From Paraburkholderia podalyriae (GTDB lineage Bacteria > Pseudomonadota > Gammaproteobacteria > Burkholderiales > Burkholderiaceae): a stretch of 64,000 nt of DNA. Every line of letters starts with the position of its first letter. Position 1 is the stretch's first letter. The position numbers were made by a program, and so were the translations under genes. The stretch is from assembly GCF_014397785.1 (NCBI RefSeq), contig NZ_VZQQ01000017.1, forward strand, positions 62,001-126,000. Direction: 5' to 3'. Positions 39,030 to 47,433 of the stretch are shown here, in pieces. The notes below the pieces were generated by a model that saw only the letters and a program-made list of their open reading frames with translations, made no database searches and was not told the origin of the DNA.

Positions 39030-39110
39030 ATAAAACGTGATGATCTGACACCGATTATCAAATTGGTGCATTGCGGCTAATTTTTATTGGTGTCATATCT
39101 ATTTTGGGGC

Positions 39111-39136
39111 AAAGAAAACGGCATTTCAGATGCCGT
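39111..39136 (-). terminator. Intrinsic terminator of the RAYT homologue
   Basis: Minus-strand ACGGCAT stem (39130–39136 with 39118–39124), 5-base loop, followed by TTTTCTTT. It lies 83 bases after the RAYT-like stop. Confidence 0.75.
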
Positions 39137-39218
39137 CTTCATACAGTCCCTTGATGTAAAACTCTTTCTTCCGATCTGAAGCAGCGCTAATGCGGGGCAG
39201 GTGTCACCTCGCGGCGCC

Positions 39219-39926
39219 TCACTGCGTATGCGGCGTCTCGCGCACCTTGCGAGGCCGGCCACGCGGCAGCGGCGACACACGCCGGTTCGCGGCTCGCGCC
39301 GCCCATTCGCGGTAGGTGTCGCTGCCCAGCACCCAGCCTTTCAACGTAGCTTGCTGGAGCTGACTCGCCTCGCGCTCGTCGAGTGGCTGCTCGCACAGTT
39401 CGCGATAAGCGCGCTGTCGCTCGAACGGCGTGTTGCCGAGCGACCAATACAGAGGATGATCCGTGATCAAGCTGTCAAGAGTAAGGCCGATGTGATGACG
39501 ATAGCTCGACCAGCGATAATCCTCGGCCGCATTCACCAGTTGCAAACGCACCGGACACATTTCGACGACCCGGCTCGCAAGCAGAAAGTAGCGCTCACCT
39601 TCGATCACCGTCGCCCGGTAACGGCCTTCCCACAAGGTGCCGCGACGCGCATAGCGCCGGTTGAAGTGCGCGACGTAGCGCCGCCCGACAGCCTGCATCG
39701 CCTTGGGCAGGCTCGACTCCTCGGTGGGCGTGACGAGCAGTTGCACGGCGCCCGGCATCAGGGCATAAGCGTGGATGGAGAGGTGATGGTCCCGGGAAGC
39801 CGCCTTCAGACAGTCGATGAAAAGCTCGTAGTCCTGGTCGTCGACGAAGGCGGGCTGCTGGTCGAGCCCGCGGAGGATGACGTGCTGCGGCTGGTCGGGG
39901 ACATAAAGACGTGCAAGCCGTGCCAT
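39219..39926 (-). CDS. RAYT (REP-associated transposase) homologue lacking HUH and catalytic Tyr
   Basis: 235 residues from ATG 39926 (longer frame upstream is not conserved). Family features are HVILRGLDQQ (15–24), FNRRYARRGTLWEGRYRATVI (about 88–108) and the EDYRWSSYRHH block (135–145). In IS200-type/RAYT enzymes, the LMPNHVHLL segment supplies HUH; here it reads LMPGAVQLL with Ala60 and Gln62 in place of His. The Tyr before (N)PVR is replaced: RVVEMCPVR, Val120. Catalysis by the Y1 mechanism looks impossible, so DNA binding may be its remaining role. It sits between gltB and ompW, divergent from ompW, with two palindromes on its 5' side. Confidence 0.88.
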   Translation of the reverse strand: MARLARLYVPDQPQHVILRGLDQQPAFVDDQDYELFIDCLKAASRDHHLSIHAYALMPGAVQLLVTPTEESSLPKAMQAVGRRYVAHFNRRYARRGTLWEGRYRATVIEGERYFLLASRVVEMCPVRLQLVNAAEDYRWSSYRHHIGLTLDSLITDHPLYWSLGNTPFERQRAYRELCEQPLDEREASQLQQATLKGWVLGSDTYREWAARAANRRVSPLPRGRPRKVRETPHTQ

Positions 39927-39974
39927 GCTGGAGTGTCCAATAGTCGCGTTGGTATATACCCGAAGGTCCGAAGA

Positions 39975-40007
39975 GCCGCATGGGCGCAAGGTTCGGCGCC
40001 ATGCGGC
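39975..40007. repeat. REP-like imperfect palindrome upstream of the RAYT homologue
   Basis: GCCGCATGGGCGC pairs with GCGCCATGCGGC, one bulged G, loop of 8. GC-rich hairpins with bulges beside RAYT genes resemble REP units. The hairpin is 49 bases upstream of the RAYT-like start. Confidence 0.7.
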
Positions 40008-40020
40008 CAAGCCAGAAACC

Positions 40021-40056
40021 ACGCGGCGCTTAGGGAGAAAACTCTAACCGCCGCGT
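40021..40056. repeat. Second imperfect palindrome in the RAYT/ompW gap
   Basis: ACGCGGCG (40021–40028) pairs with CGCCGCGT (40049–40056), with an inner TTAG/CTAA pair (40030–40033, 40044–40047). It is 13 bases after the first palindrome. No T-tract adjoins it on either strand that would make it a good terminator. Confidence 0.6.
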
Positions 40057-40112
40057 CTGGTTTGTTTCAAACGTTGTAGTCATAATGAGCGGGCCTTTTT
40101 TGGAGAGCACAT

Positions 40113-40838
40113 ATGAAATTAAAACAGGCCGTAACGGGGATGGCGGTGCTAGCCTGCATGAGTACGGCAGCGCACGCCCAATCGGCCGGCACCATTTACT
40201 TCACGACCGGCTGGTTCCATCTTGCGCCCCAATCGAGCAGCGACCCGCTGAGAGTGACCAGCATTGGCGGTAGCCCAACCAACATCACCGAACCCAACAC
40301 CGGCGCCTCGCTGAGTTCGGCCGATACCATCGGTTTTACCGCCGGCTATTTTGTCACCGACCACATCGCAGCCGAGTTCGTCATTGGCGTCCCCCCTACT
40401 TTCGACCTGTACGGCACGGGCAGCTTCGAGCAGTTCGGCAAGCTCGGGCAGGCCAAACAGTGGAGCCCGACGCTGCTCTTCAAGTACTACTTCAACGCGC
40501 CGACCGCTTCGTTCCGCCCGTATCTCGGTGTCGGTGTGAGCCGCATCTGGTTCACCGACGAACACATTTCCAACAGCGCATTCGAAGCCAACGTTCTGCA
40601 TGGTCCGACCAGTGTGTCGACGGATAGTTCGTGGGAACCCGTGTTTAATGCGGGCTTCACGTACGCCTTCAATCAACACTGGTTCGCCGGCGTGTCGATC
40701 TCATACCTGCCGCTCAGCACGACCGCAAAGCTCAGTTCGGCGTCGACGACGCCGGTCGGCACGCTGACCGTGCAATCGCAGACCAAGATCAAGCTGAACC
40801 CGATCGTCACTTACGTCAACGTCGGTTACCGTTTCTAA
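40113..40838 (+). CDS. ompW: Outer-membrane protein of the OmpW family
   Basis: Eight-stranded β-barrel of the outer membrane, 241 residues. Signal peptide MKLKQAVTGMAVLACMSTAAHA is cut after residue 22. The mature start AGTIYFTTGWFHLAPQ and later YFVTDHIAAEF, KYYFNAP and RPYLGVGVSR match OmpW; the protein ends NVGYRF with a terminal Phe as expected for barrel insertion. A terminator follows. OmpW proteins are linked to small hydrophobic molecule uptake, but the substrate here is unknown. Confidence 0.92.
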   Translation: MKLKQAVTGMAVLACMSTAAHAQSAGTIYFTTGWFHLAPQSSSDPLRVTSIGGSPTNITEPNTGASLSSADTIGFTAGYFVTDHIAAEFVIGVPPTFDLYGTGSFEQFGKLGQAKQWSPTLLFKYYFNAPTASFRPYLGVGVSRIWFTDEHISNSAFEANVLHGPTSVSTDSSWEPVFNAGFTYAFNQHWFAGVSISYLPLSTTAKLSSASTTPVGTLTVQSQTKIKLNPIVTYVNVGYRF

Positions 40839-41203
40839 CGCCTCGCGAGAGCGGGTGGCTTGAATTAGGGTAGTCGAATTTCGCGCCTTGGGGAACGCCG
40901 TCATCGAGTCGATGACGGCGTTTTGATTTGGCGTCTCTGTTGCATCGGGATGGCCGCGCCATGCGACGTGAGCGTTTGTAAATTTGACGCGGATTCGGCT
41001 CGCCTGTGTGCAAAATCTGGCGACGATACGCGTCCACCCGTGCTGGCGCGAGCCGCGCGCGTGCAACGTTGCGGGCGATGCAGCGCTTGGCATCGAAGTT
41101 GCGTTTAGATGGCGTTTCCTGTGCTGCAGCGTAATCCCGCGTCTGCGCATAGCGTGTCCGCGCGACGATGCGCGGGGCCTTTCAACTCATCGACGGAGCG
41201 ACC
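40839..41203. other. Intergenic region ompW – DUF883 gene
   Basis: About 365 bases. It carries the ompW terminator and the promoter region of the DUF883 gene; no recognisable gene. The stretch 40975–41200 is GC-rich without obvious motifs. Confidence 0.4.
40894..40924 (+). terminator. Intrinsic terminator of ompW
   Basis: AACGCCGTCATCGA stem, short loop, complementary arm ending in GGCGTT, followed by TTTTGATTT on the plus strand. It lies 55 bases after the ompW stop. Confidence 0.85.
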
Positions 41204-41584
41204 ATGACAGCACTTCCAAATACGCGAGACGCCCTCGGCGAATCCTGGACCAGCGCGAGTCGCCGCGCGCGGCGCATCGCTCGCCATAGCCGCCATGCGG
41301 CAGAAGATATCGCGGTCGAGTTGCGCACCCTGCTGTCGGAACTCGAATCGACGTTGACCGACGGCACGCAGGCCGATGCCGTGGCGCTGCGCGGCAAGCT
41401 GCGTAAACAGCTGGACGCCGCGCGCGAGCGGCTGAACGACACGCGTGATGCAATGCGCGACCGTGCGGGCGTCGCGATCTCGGACGCCGACCACTACGTG
41501 CATGAAAATCCTTGGCAGACGATTGCGATCGTCGGCGGACTTGCGCTGGTGGTGGGGGCGCTGCTGGCGTCCCGCTCGCGGTGA
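41204..41584 (+). CDS. DUF883/ElaB-family membrane-anchored protein
   Basis: 126 residues: a long amphipathic, Arg/Glu-rich coiled-coil-like part (residues 20–95) and a C-terminal membrane helix IAIVGGLALVVGALLAS ending SRSR. The DHYVHENPWQTI segment just before the helix is a family hallmark. ElaB/YqjD proteins tether ribosomes to the inner membrane, mainly in stationary phase; that role is inferred. Monocistronic, start at 41204. Confidence 0.88.
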   Translation: MTALPNTRDALGESWTSASRRARRIARHSRHAAEDIAVELRTLLSELESTLTDGTQADAVALRGKLRKQLDAARERLNDTRDAMRDRAGVAISDADHYVHENPWQTIAIVGGLALVVGALLASRSR

Positions 41585-41696
41585 CACGGGCCGGCGCGGC
41601 TTGACGGTGCTGGCAGGGGGCTCGACGGCCGCATTCGATGCCGCGCGGCCGAACGTCACTCCTTGCCGCGCCTCGCACGCGGCTAACCGCTAGCGC

Positions 41697-42962
41697 CTAG
41701 TTTTCGTCGATTACGAACAGCCGCCGATACTCCTTCAGCGCGTAGCGATCGGTCATCCCCGCAATGTAATGCGCGATCAGACGCGGCTGGCGCGCCGCAT
41801 CCGCGGACTGATAGTCCGGCGGCAGCAGCCTCGGGTCGTCGGTGAACGCGTCGAACAGGCCGACGACGACGCGGCGCGCCTTGTTGGCCATGCGCATCAC
41901 GCGATAGTGCCGGTACATGTTCCTGAACAGAAAGCGCTTGAGCGCCGCGGCCTGCGCGGCGATCGCATCGCTGTGCGCGACGAGCGGGGGCGCCGCGCGC
42001 ACATCGTCGAGTGACGCCGGCGCGTAGCGCGCGAGATTGGTCCGCGTCGTCTCGATCAGATCGACGATCAGCGTATTGATCACGCGCCGCACCGTCTCGT
42101 GAATCAGCCGACGCCCTTCGATCCGCGGATAGTCGCCACGCGCCGCCTCACAGTGCGTCTGCCAGAGTTCTACTTCGGCGAGTTGCTCGAGCGACAACAG
42201 GCCGGAGCGCAAACCGTCGTCGACGTCGTGATTGTTGTACGCGATTTCGTCGGCGACGTTGGCGATCTGCGCTTCGAGCGACGGCTGCCGTCCTTCGAGA
42301 AAACGCTCGCCCAACGCGCCGAGCCGGCGCGCGTTATCACGCGAGCAATGCTTGAGAATGCCCTCGCGCGTTTCGAAGCACAGGTTCAGGCCATTGAAAG
42401 CTCCGTAGTGCTCTTCCAGTTCGTCGACGACCGCAAGACTCTGCAGGTTGTGCTCAAAGCCGCCATGCTCGCGCATGCATTCGTTCAACGCATCCTGGCC
42501 GGCATGGCCGAACGGCGTATGGCCGAGATCGTGCGCGAGCGAAATCGCTTCGACGAGATCTTCGTTGACGCGCAGATTACGCGCGACCGAGCGCGCAATC
42601 TGCGCAACTTCGAGGCTATGAGTGAGGCGCGTGCGAAACAGGTCGCCCTCGTGATTGACGAATACCTGAGTCTTGTATTCGAGCCGCCGGAATGCGGTCG
42701 AGTGGACGATGCGGTCGCGGTCGCGCTGAAACTCGGTGCGCGCGCTCGGCGCGGATTCCGCATAGCGACGCCCGCGTGACTGGCTCGAATGCGCGGCGTA
42801 CGGCGCGAGATGCACTTCGAGCGCCTGCTGGGTCGGCACGGCGACCGCGGGCGCGGCGACGGCGGGTGCGGCGGCAGCGGCATCCGGGGCGATGGCACCA
42901 TTCCCGGCGGCTGCGCGCAAGCTCGGGTCATGCTGGATATCGTCGCTGCGCCTGTCAGTCAC
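41697..42962 (-). CDS. dgt: dGTP triphosphohydrolase (HD superfamily)
   Basis: 421 residues, HD-domain enzyme hydrolysing dNTPs to deoxynucleoside and triphosphate. Metal-binding motifs are THSLEVAQI and LAHDLGHTPFGHAG (the HD pair) and NVADEIAYNNHDVDDG. GTG at 42962 is preceded by GGAG six bases upstream. The first ~50 residues are Ala/Pro-rich, a clade-specific extension; the family core starts near RRYAESAPSARTEFQRDRDRI. It is the shorter Dgt type common in Betaproteobacteria. The gene ends the aroB/aroK/pil run. Confidence 0.92.
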   Translation of the reverse strand: MTDRRSDDIQHDPSLRAAAGNGAIAPDAAAAAPAVAAPAVAVPTQQALEVHLAPYAAHSSQSRGRRYAESAPSARTEFQRDRDRIVHSTAFRRLEYKTQVFVNHEGDLFRTRLTHSLEVAQIARSVARNLRVNEDLVEAISLAHDLGHTPFGHAGQDALNECMREHGGFEHNLQSLAVVDELEEHYGAFNGLNLCFETREGILKHCSRDNARRLGALGERFLEGRQPSLEAQIANVADEIAYNNHDVDDGLRSGLLSLEQLAEVELWQTHCEAARGDYPRIEGRRLIHETVRRVINTLIVDLIETTRTNLARYAPASLDDVRAAPPLVAHSDAIAAQAAALKRFLFRNMYRHYRVMRMANKARRVVVGLFDAFTDDPRLLPPDYQSADAARQPRLIAHYIAGMTDRYALKEYRRLFVIDEN

Positions 42963-43034
42963 CGGGTTCTCCGAAACATGGGCGGCGCCGCGTGACGCAG
43001 GTGCGTGAAGCGTGGCTGCAGGGCCGTCGAGGAT

Positions 43035-44111
43035 CTAGACGGCGGCGGCCAGCGTCGCATGCACGTCGGCGTCGGGCGCCCGGGTGATCAGTGTCTCACC
43101 GAAACGCTTCAGCAGAATGAACTTGATCGCGCCGGCTTCCGCTTTCTTGTCGATCTGCATCAGCTCGACGTAGCGGTCCGCGCCGAGCGCAGGTGCACGA
43201 GTTGGCAGACGCGCGGCAAGCACCACATCGACGAGCCGCTTGCGCGACGCTTCGTCGAGATGGCCGAGGCGCACGGACAGATCCGCGGCCATCACCATCC
43301 CACAGCCGACCGCCTCGCCGTGCAGCCACTCGCCGTAGCCGAGCCCAGCCTCGATCGCGTGGCCGAACGTGTGACCGAAGTTGAGGATCGCGCGCAGACC
43401 ACCTTCGCGCTCGTCCTGCGCCACCACCGACGCCTTGATCTCGCATGAGCGCTTGACCGCCTCGGCCAACACCTTCGATTCACAGCGGTTCAAAGCCTCG
43501 ATGTTGGCCTCGATCCAGGTGAAGAAACCGGCGTCGGCAATCGCGCCGGTCTTGATGACCTCGGCGATGCCCGCCGCGAGTTCGCGTCCGGGCAACGTAC
43601 GCAACGCGCCGATGTCAGCGATCACCGCCTGCGGCTGGTAGAACGCGCCGATCATGTTTTTGCCCAACGGATGATTGATGCCGGTCTTGCCGCCGACCGA
43701 CGAATCCACCTGCGACAGCAACGTGGTCGGCACCTGGATGAACGGCACACCGCGCATGTAGCAGGCGGCGGCAAACCCGGTCATGTCGCCGATCACGCCT
43801 CCGCCGAGCGCGATCAGCGTAGTCTTGCGGTCGGCGCGCGAGCCGAGCAGCGCGTCGAAGATCAGGTTCAGCGTATGCAGATTCTTGTGCGCTTCGCCGT
43901 CCGGCAAAACGACCGTGGAGACCTGCTTGTTCAGCGGCGCGAGCGCCGCGCGCAGCTTGTCGCCGTAGAGGGGATCGACGGTGGTATTGGTGACGATCGT
44001 GACCGAGTTGCCGCCGATATGCGGCGCGAACAACTCGGTCTGGCCAATCAGGTCGGCACCGATATGGATGGGATAGGCGCGCTCGCCCAGTTCGACGTTG
44101 ACGGTAATCAT
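43035..44111 (-). CDS. aroB: 3-dehydroquinate synthase AroB
   Basis: Second shikimate-pathway enzyme, NAD-dependent, 358 residues starting MITVNVELGERAYPI. NAD-loop GGGVIGDMTGFAAA and the active-site blocks DSSVGGKTGIN and NFGHTFGHAIE are clear. It lies nine bases downstream of the aroK stop; an alternative start at 44120 would add three residues and touch the aroK stop. Confidence 0.97.
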   Translation of the reverse strand: MITVNVELGERAYPIHIGADLIGQTELFAPHIGGNSVTIVTNTTVDPLYGDKLRAALAPLNKQVSTVVLPDGEAHKNLHTLNLIFDALLGSRADRKTTLIALGGGVIGDMTGFAAACYMRGVPFIQVPTTLLSQVDSSVGGKTGINHPLGKNMIGAFYQPQAVIADIGALRTLPGRELAAGIAEVIKTGAIADAGFFTWIEANIEALNRCESKVLAEAVKRSCEIKASVVAQDEREGGLRAILNFGHTFGHAIEAGLGYGEWLHGEAVGCGMVMAADLSVRLGHLDEASRKRLVDVVLAARLPTRAPALGADRYVELMQIDKKAEAGAIKFILLKRFGETLITRAPDADVHATLAAAV

Positions 44112-44119
44112 ACGGTCCA

Positions 44120-44671
44120 TTATGACGCAGGATGTTTGGCGACGCCGGCCATCTCGAGCTGCATGAGAACCATGTTGACGAGCCCGTTGACCGAGGGCCG
44201 GCCGGTTTCGATCACGAAGTGCGCGCATTCGCGGTACAGCGGGTCGCGCACTTCATAGAGCGCTTCGAGACGCGCCTTGGGGTCTTCCGTTTGCAGCAGC
44301 GGGCGATTCTTGTCCCGCCTCGTGCGCAGCCACAAGTCATGCGGGTTGGCGCGCAGATAGATCACGAGGCCGCGGCTTTTCAGCGCTTCGCGGTTTTCCG
44401 GCCGCAGCACGGCACCGCCGCCCGTCGCGAGCACGATATTGTCGCGCCCGGTCAGCTCGGAGATCACGCTCGCTTCGCGATCGCGAAAGCCCGCTTCGCC
44501 CTCCAGCTCGAAGATCACGGGAATGCGCGCGCCCGTGCGCGCCTCGATTTCATGATCGGAATCGAAGAACGGGCGCTCGAGACGGCGCGCAACCGCCCGA
44601 CCCACAGTGGTTTTTCCTGCCCCCATGAGCCCTACGAAAAAAACATTGGCGTGTGCGTCCCGCGCTTGCAA
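44120..44671 (-). CDS. aroK: Shikimate kinase AroK (TTG start)
   Basis: ATP-dependent shikimate kinase, 183 residues. Walker A GLMGAGKTTVG, DSDHEIE (substrate Asp), and GGGAVL are present. The start is a TTG at 44671: the protein begins (M)QARDAHANVFFVG, with GAGGA about six bases upstream, and the length is normal. The open frame to an ATG at 44770 would add 33 arginine-rich residues. Cotranscribed with aroB; pilQ is 114 bases upstream. Confidence 0.93.
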   Translation of the reverse strand: MQARDAHANVFFVGLMGAGKTTVGRAVARRLERPFFDSDHEIEARTGARIPVIFELEGEAGFRDREASVISELTGRDNIVLATGGGAVLRPENREALKSRGLVIYLRANPHDLWLRTRRDKNRPLLQTEDPKARLEALYEVRDPLYRECAHFVIETGRPSVNGLVNMVLMQLEMAGVAKHPAS

Positions 44672-44785
44672 CGGTGTCCTCTGGCTAATCCGGTGTAGTT
44701 CGTGCCGCAGCTTACTGGCAAAGCGGCTGCCTTGTCGAGCCTGCGCGCCACCGGGGAAGGGCGGCGCCATCTCGCCCTATGCGCC

Positions 44786-46504
44786 CTAATTCTCTCGCAC
44801 CACGCGAGGTGTGATGAAAACAGCCAGTTCGCTGCGCGTGTCGCGATGAGTCCGATGGCGGAACAACGCGCCCAGAACCGGTATTTTGCCGAGGATGGGC
44901 ACGCGCTCGACGTCGTCCCGGTCGTCGGTCTCGTAAATTCCGCCGATCGACACCGTACCGCCATCCTCGACCTCGACGCGCGTTTGCACGTGCTTGGTGT
45001 TGATCGCGGGCCCGGCGTCGGTCTGCTCGCCGACGCTGTCCTTCGCGACATCGAGATCGAGCACCACGCGGCCATCCGGCATGATCTGCGGCTCGACCTC
45101 CAGTTTGAGCGTCGCGCGGCGAAACTGCACGCCCGATACGCCCTGCCCGACCTTCGCCTGATACGGCAGCTCGGTGCCCTGCTCGACGATCGCCTTCATC
45201 CGGTCCGCGGTGACGACTCGCGGGCTCGACACGATTTTCCCATGTCCCTCGGACTCGAGCGCCGACAGCTCGAGATTCAGCAGCCGCGTCGCGCGCGCCG
45301 CGAACAGCGTGAGGCCGGCGGTCGCGGCATCGAACCCGGAGATCGGACGGGCCGACAGATCGTACACGGAGCCGTCCGTTCCTCCCGTCAGCCCCCTCGC
45401 CGTACCGTCCGCGCTCGTGCCAGCGAGCGACAGCCGTACGCCGAGATTGCGTGAAAAGCCCTGGTCGCCTTCGACGATCTGAGCCTCGATCAGCACCTGG
45501 CGGGTCGGACGATCGACGGAAGCGATCAGCGCCGCGATCTGCTCGAGCCGCCCCGCGAGATCGGTGACGAACAGCAGGTTGGTGCGCGGATCCGCAGTGA
45601 CTGCGCCGCGTTTGGACAGCACGCGCTGGGTGCCGGAACCGGTCAGCAGACGCCGCACGTCCTCGGCGTGCGCGTAGTGCAGCTCGAACGTGCGACTCGC
45701 GAGCGGCTCGAGGTCCGCGGCGCGGGCGTGGGCTTCGAAGCGCTGACGTTCGCGCGCGGTGAGTTCGGCGGCAGGCGCAACCCAGATCACGTTGCCGTGG
45801 CGCTCCATCGCCAGATTGTTGACGTCGAGCAAGGTGTCGAACGCGGTGCGCCACGGCACCTTGTCGAGACGTATCGACACGGCGCCGCGCACTTTGTCGC
45901 TGGCGACGATGTTTAGGCCGGTGAACTCGGCGAAGGCTTTCAGGACCGCGCCGAGTTGCGCGCGCTGGAAGTTCAACGAGATCGGCTTGTTGCCCGCGGG
46001 AAGGCCCGAGTCGGCACTGGCCGACGCGTCGGCGAGGCGCCGCTGCGGCGGCAGCGGGACCGGCGGGCCTTCGAGACTGGGCGTGCCGGCGCTGTCGTCG
46101 CGAGCCGTGGCGCCGGGTTGCTTAGGCGACGGCGGCGGGATCGGGTCGCTCGCGACGTCGTCCGCGGAAGCGTCGGGCGCTGTCGCGGAATGCGGGGTCC
46201 CGGGCAGGGCGTCCGAATCCTGGGCCGCGTTTTGCGCAGAAACGTCGCCGAACGGATTCGCCGCTTGCCCGACGCTGCCGCCCGGCAGCGGCGCGATCTC
46301 GTGGGCGGGATTGGCCGATGCGGGAAGGTCGTCGAGCGCCGCGTAAGCCGGCAACGGCGGCAGCAGCGGTGGCGTCGCTGCCTGCGCGAGCCCGGCGCCC
46401 AGCGTCGCAGCGACGTAGAGCCCGACACACAGCCCGAAGCCGACGCGGATCTCACGTCCGACACCCGACGTTGCCGTGCTCCATCGCTCGAGCGGGCGCA
46501 TCAT
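44786..46504 (-). CDS. pilQ: Type IV pilus secretin PilQ
   Basis: Outer-membrane secretin for pilus extrusion, 572 residues. After a signal sequence (about 20–43) is a long Pro/Ala/Asp-rich linker (about 44–165), then an STN/N0 domain (LNFQRAQLGAVLKAFAEF), N1, and the secretin core with VEQGTELPYQ and VPILGKIPVLGALFR near the C-terminus. Typical AMIN domains for peptidoglycan binding are not visible, which makes it shorter than the classical PilQ. Its start overlaps the upstream gene's stop (ATGA). Confidence 0.93.
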   Translation of the reverse strand: MMRPLERWSTATSGVGREIRVGFGLCVGLYVAATLGAGLAQAATPPLLPPLPAYAALDDLPASANPAHEIAPLPGGSVGQAANPFGDVSAQNAAQDSDALPGTPHSATAPDASADDVASDPIPPPSPKQPGATARDDSAGTPSLEGPPVPLPPQRRLADASASADSGLPAGNKPISLNFQRAQLGAVLKAFAEFTGLNIVASDKVRGAVSIRLDKVPWRTAFDTLLDVNNLAMERHGNVIWVAPAAELTARERQRFEAHARAADLEPLASRTFELHYAHAEDVRRLLTGSGTQRVLSKRGAVTADPRTNLLFVTDLAGRLEQIAALIASVDRPTRQVLIEAQIVEGDQGFSRNLGVRLSLAGTSADGTARGLTGGTDGSVYDLSARPISGFDAATAGLTLFAARATRLLNLELSALESEGHGKIVSSPRVVTADRMKAIVEQGTELPYQAKVGQGVSGVQFRRATLKLEVEPQIMPDGRVVLDLDVAKDSVGEQTDAGPAINTKHVQTRVEVEDGGTVSIGGIYETDDRDDVERVPILGKIPVLGALFRHRTHRDTRSELAVFITPRVVREN

Positions 46505-47433
46505 GACGCCTCCGTCAGCGTCAGCAGGCGCGTCGCGCCGCCATTCGCGAGCGTAATGCCGAGCGCGTCGAGCTGCGTAACCCGCTCGACGCCCAGTTGC
46601 TGCCCGGCCGCGACCGTCGTTGCGCCATCCGGCGTATCGATCAATGCGAGCCCGCGGGTGCGATCGCGCAGCAAGCCGACAAGCCGCAACTGCGACCCAT
46701 CGCCCGGCTCGCCGCTCGTGGAGATTCGCGGTTTCGCAAACGGATCGAAGAATACGACATCTTCGTCGTCATCGTTGGCGGCCTCGTCGGCGTCAGGGCT
46801 CGCGTGGGCGCTCGTCAGCGCGATCTCGGGCGCCGGCCGCAGCGCGTCGTACACCTGCAGCGTCGCGGCCACCGCCAGCCCTTTGCCATCCTGCTTGACG
46901 GTCACGTCGCCGGGAACGATCAGCACCGGCAGTTGCGCGAGCCCATGGAAAAATGCCATCAGGTGAACGAAGTCCGTGCGCGCGGTGAGTTGCAGCGCGC
47001 GCATCCGCTCGACGCCCTCGCCGCTCGCCGTGCCCGGTTCCACCGCGAGCAACGCGACGCCGCTCTGCGTGGCCAGCTCGGAGACGATGCGCACGTCGTC
47101 GGCGGAATTCCACGGCACAGCGCTCGACGCCGTGGCCGGCATCGCCTCGGTTGCGCGGCGCAGCGACGGCAGCTGCGCGAGCGCGTGCCGCGCATCGGCG
47201 AGACGCTGCGTGCTCACGGCGAGCGCCGCGCGGCTCGCTACCAGTCCGGCGAGATCGGCCGCGGTCCAGCCGTACGCGCCGAGGCCGAACACGAGCACGG
47301 CAAGCGTCACCGCGACGAGCCAGCGACGGCGCCGGCTCCAGGCCTCGAACGGCGTACGCGCGCACTTGACCCAGCGCGAAAAACCGGCGGACACGTGCGC
47401 CGCGCCGCGCGGCTCGAAAAAAGTCGTGCTCAT
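46501..47433 (-). CDS. pilO: PilO–PilP fusion protein of the type IV pilus inner-membrane complex
   Basis: 310 residues. The first part is PilO-like: a basic N-terminus, one membrane helix (about 35–55), and a coiled segment and ferredoxin-like domain (DVRIVSELATQSGVALLAVEP through LAAFFHGLAQLPVLIVPGDVTV). From residue ~223, DEDVVFFDPFAKPRISTSG… and LRLVGLLRDRTRGLALIDTPDG match PilP, but there is no lipobox. The single frame thus joins two proteins usually separate. Starts at 47433 overlapping pilN; ends overlapping pilQ. Confidence 0.85.
   Translation of the reverse strand: MSTTFFEPRGAAHVSAGFSRWVKCARTPFEAWSRRRRWLVAVTLAVLVFGLGAYGWTAADLAGLVASRAALAVSTQRLADARHALAQLPSLRRATEAMPATASSAVPWNSADDVRIVSELATQSGVALLAVEPGTASGEGVERMRALQLTARTDFVHLMAFFHGLAQLPVLIVPGDVTVKQDGKGLAVAATLQVYDALRPAPEIALTSAHASPDADEAANDDDEDVVFFDPFAKPRISTSGEPGDGSQLRLVGLLRDRTRGLALIDTPDGATTVAAGQQLGVERVTQLDALGITLANGGATRLLTLTEAS

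Larger units (their letters stand above)
38879..39218. other. gltB leader region
   Basis: About 340 bases between gltB and the RAYT homologue. It holds a candidate gltB promoter (39000–39029) and the RAYT terminator (39111–39136). The stretch near 39000–39115 is AT-rich compared with its surroundings. No supported gene. Confidence 0.5.

Noticed and set aside
39061..39218. An insertion-sequence footprint around the RAYT homologue
   Set aside because: No terminal inverted repeats or target-site duplication were found, and RAYT genes are normally single-copy chromosomal genes, so it is not called an IS.
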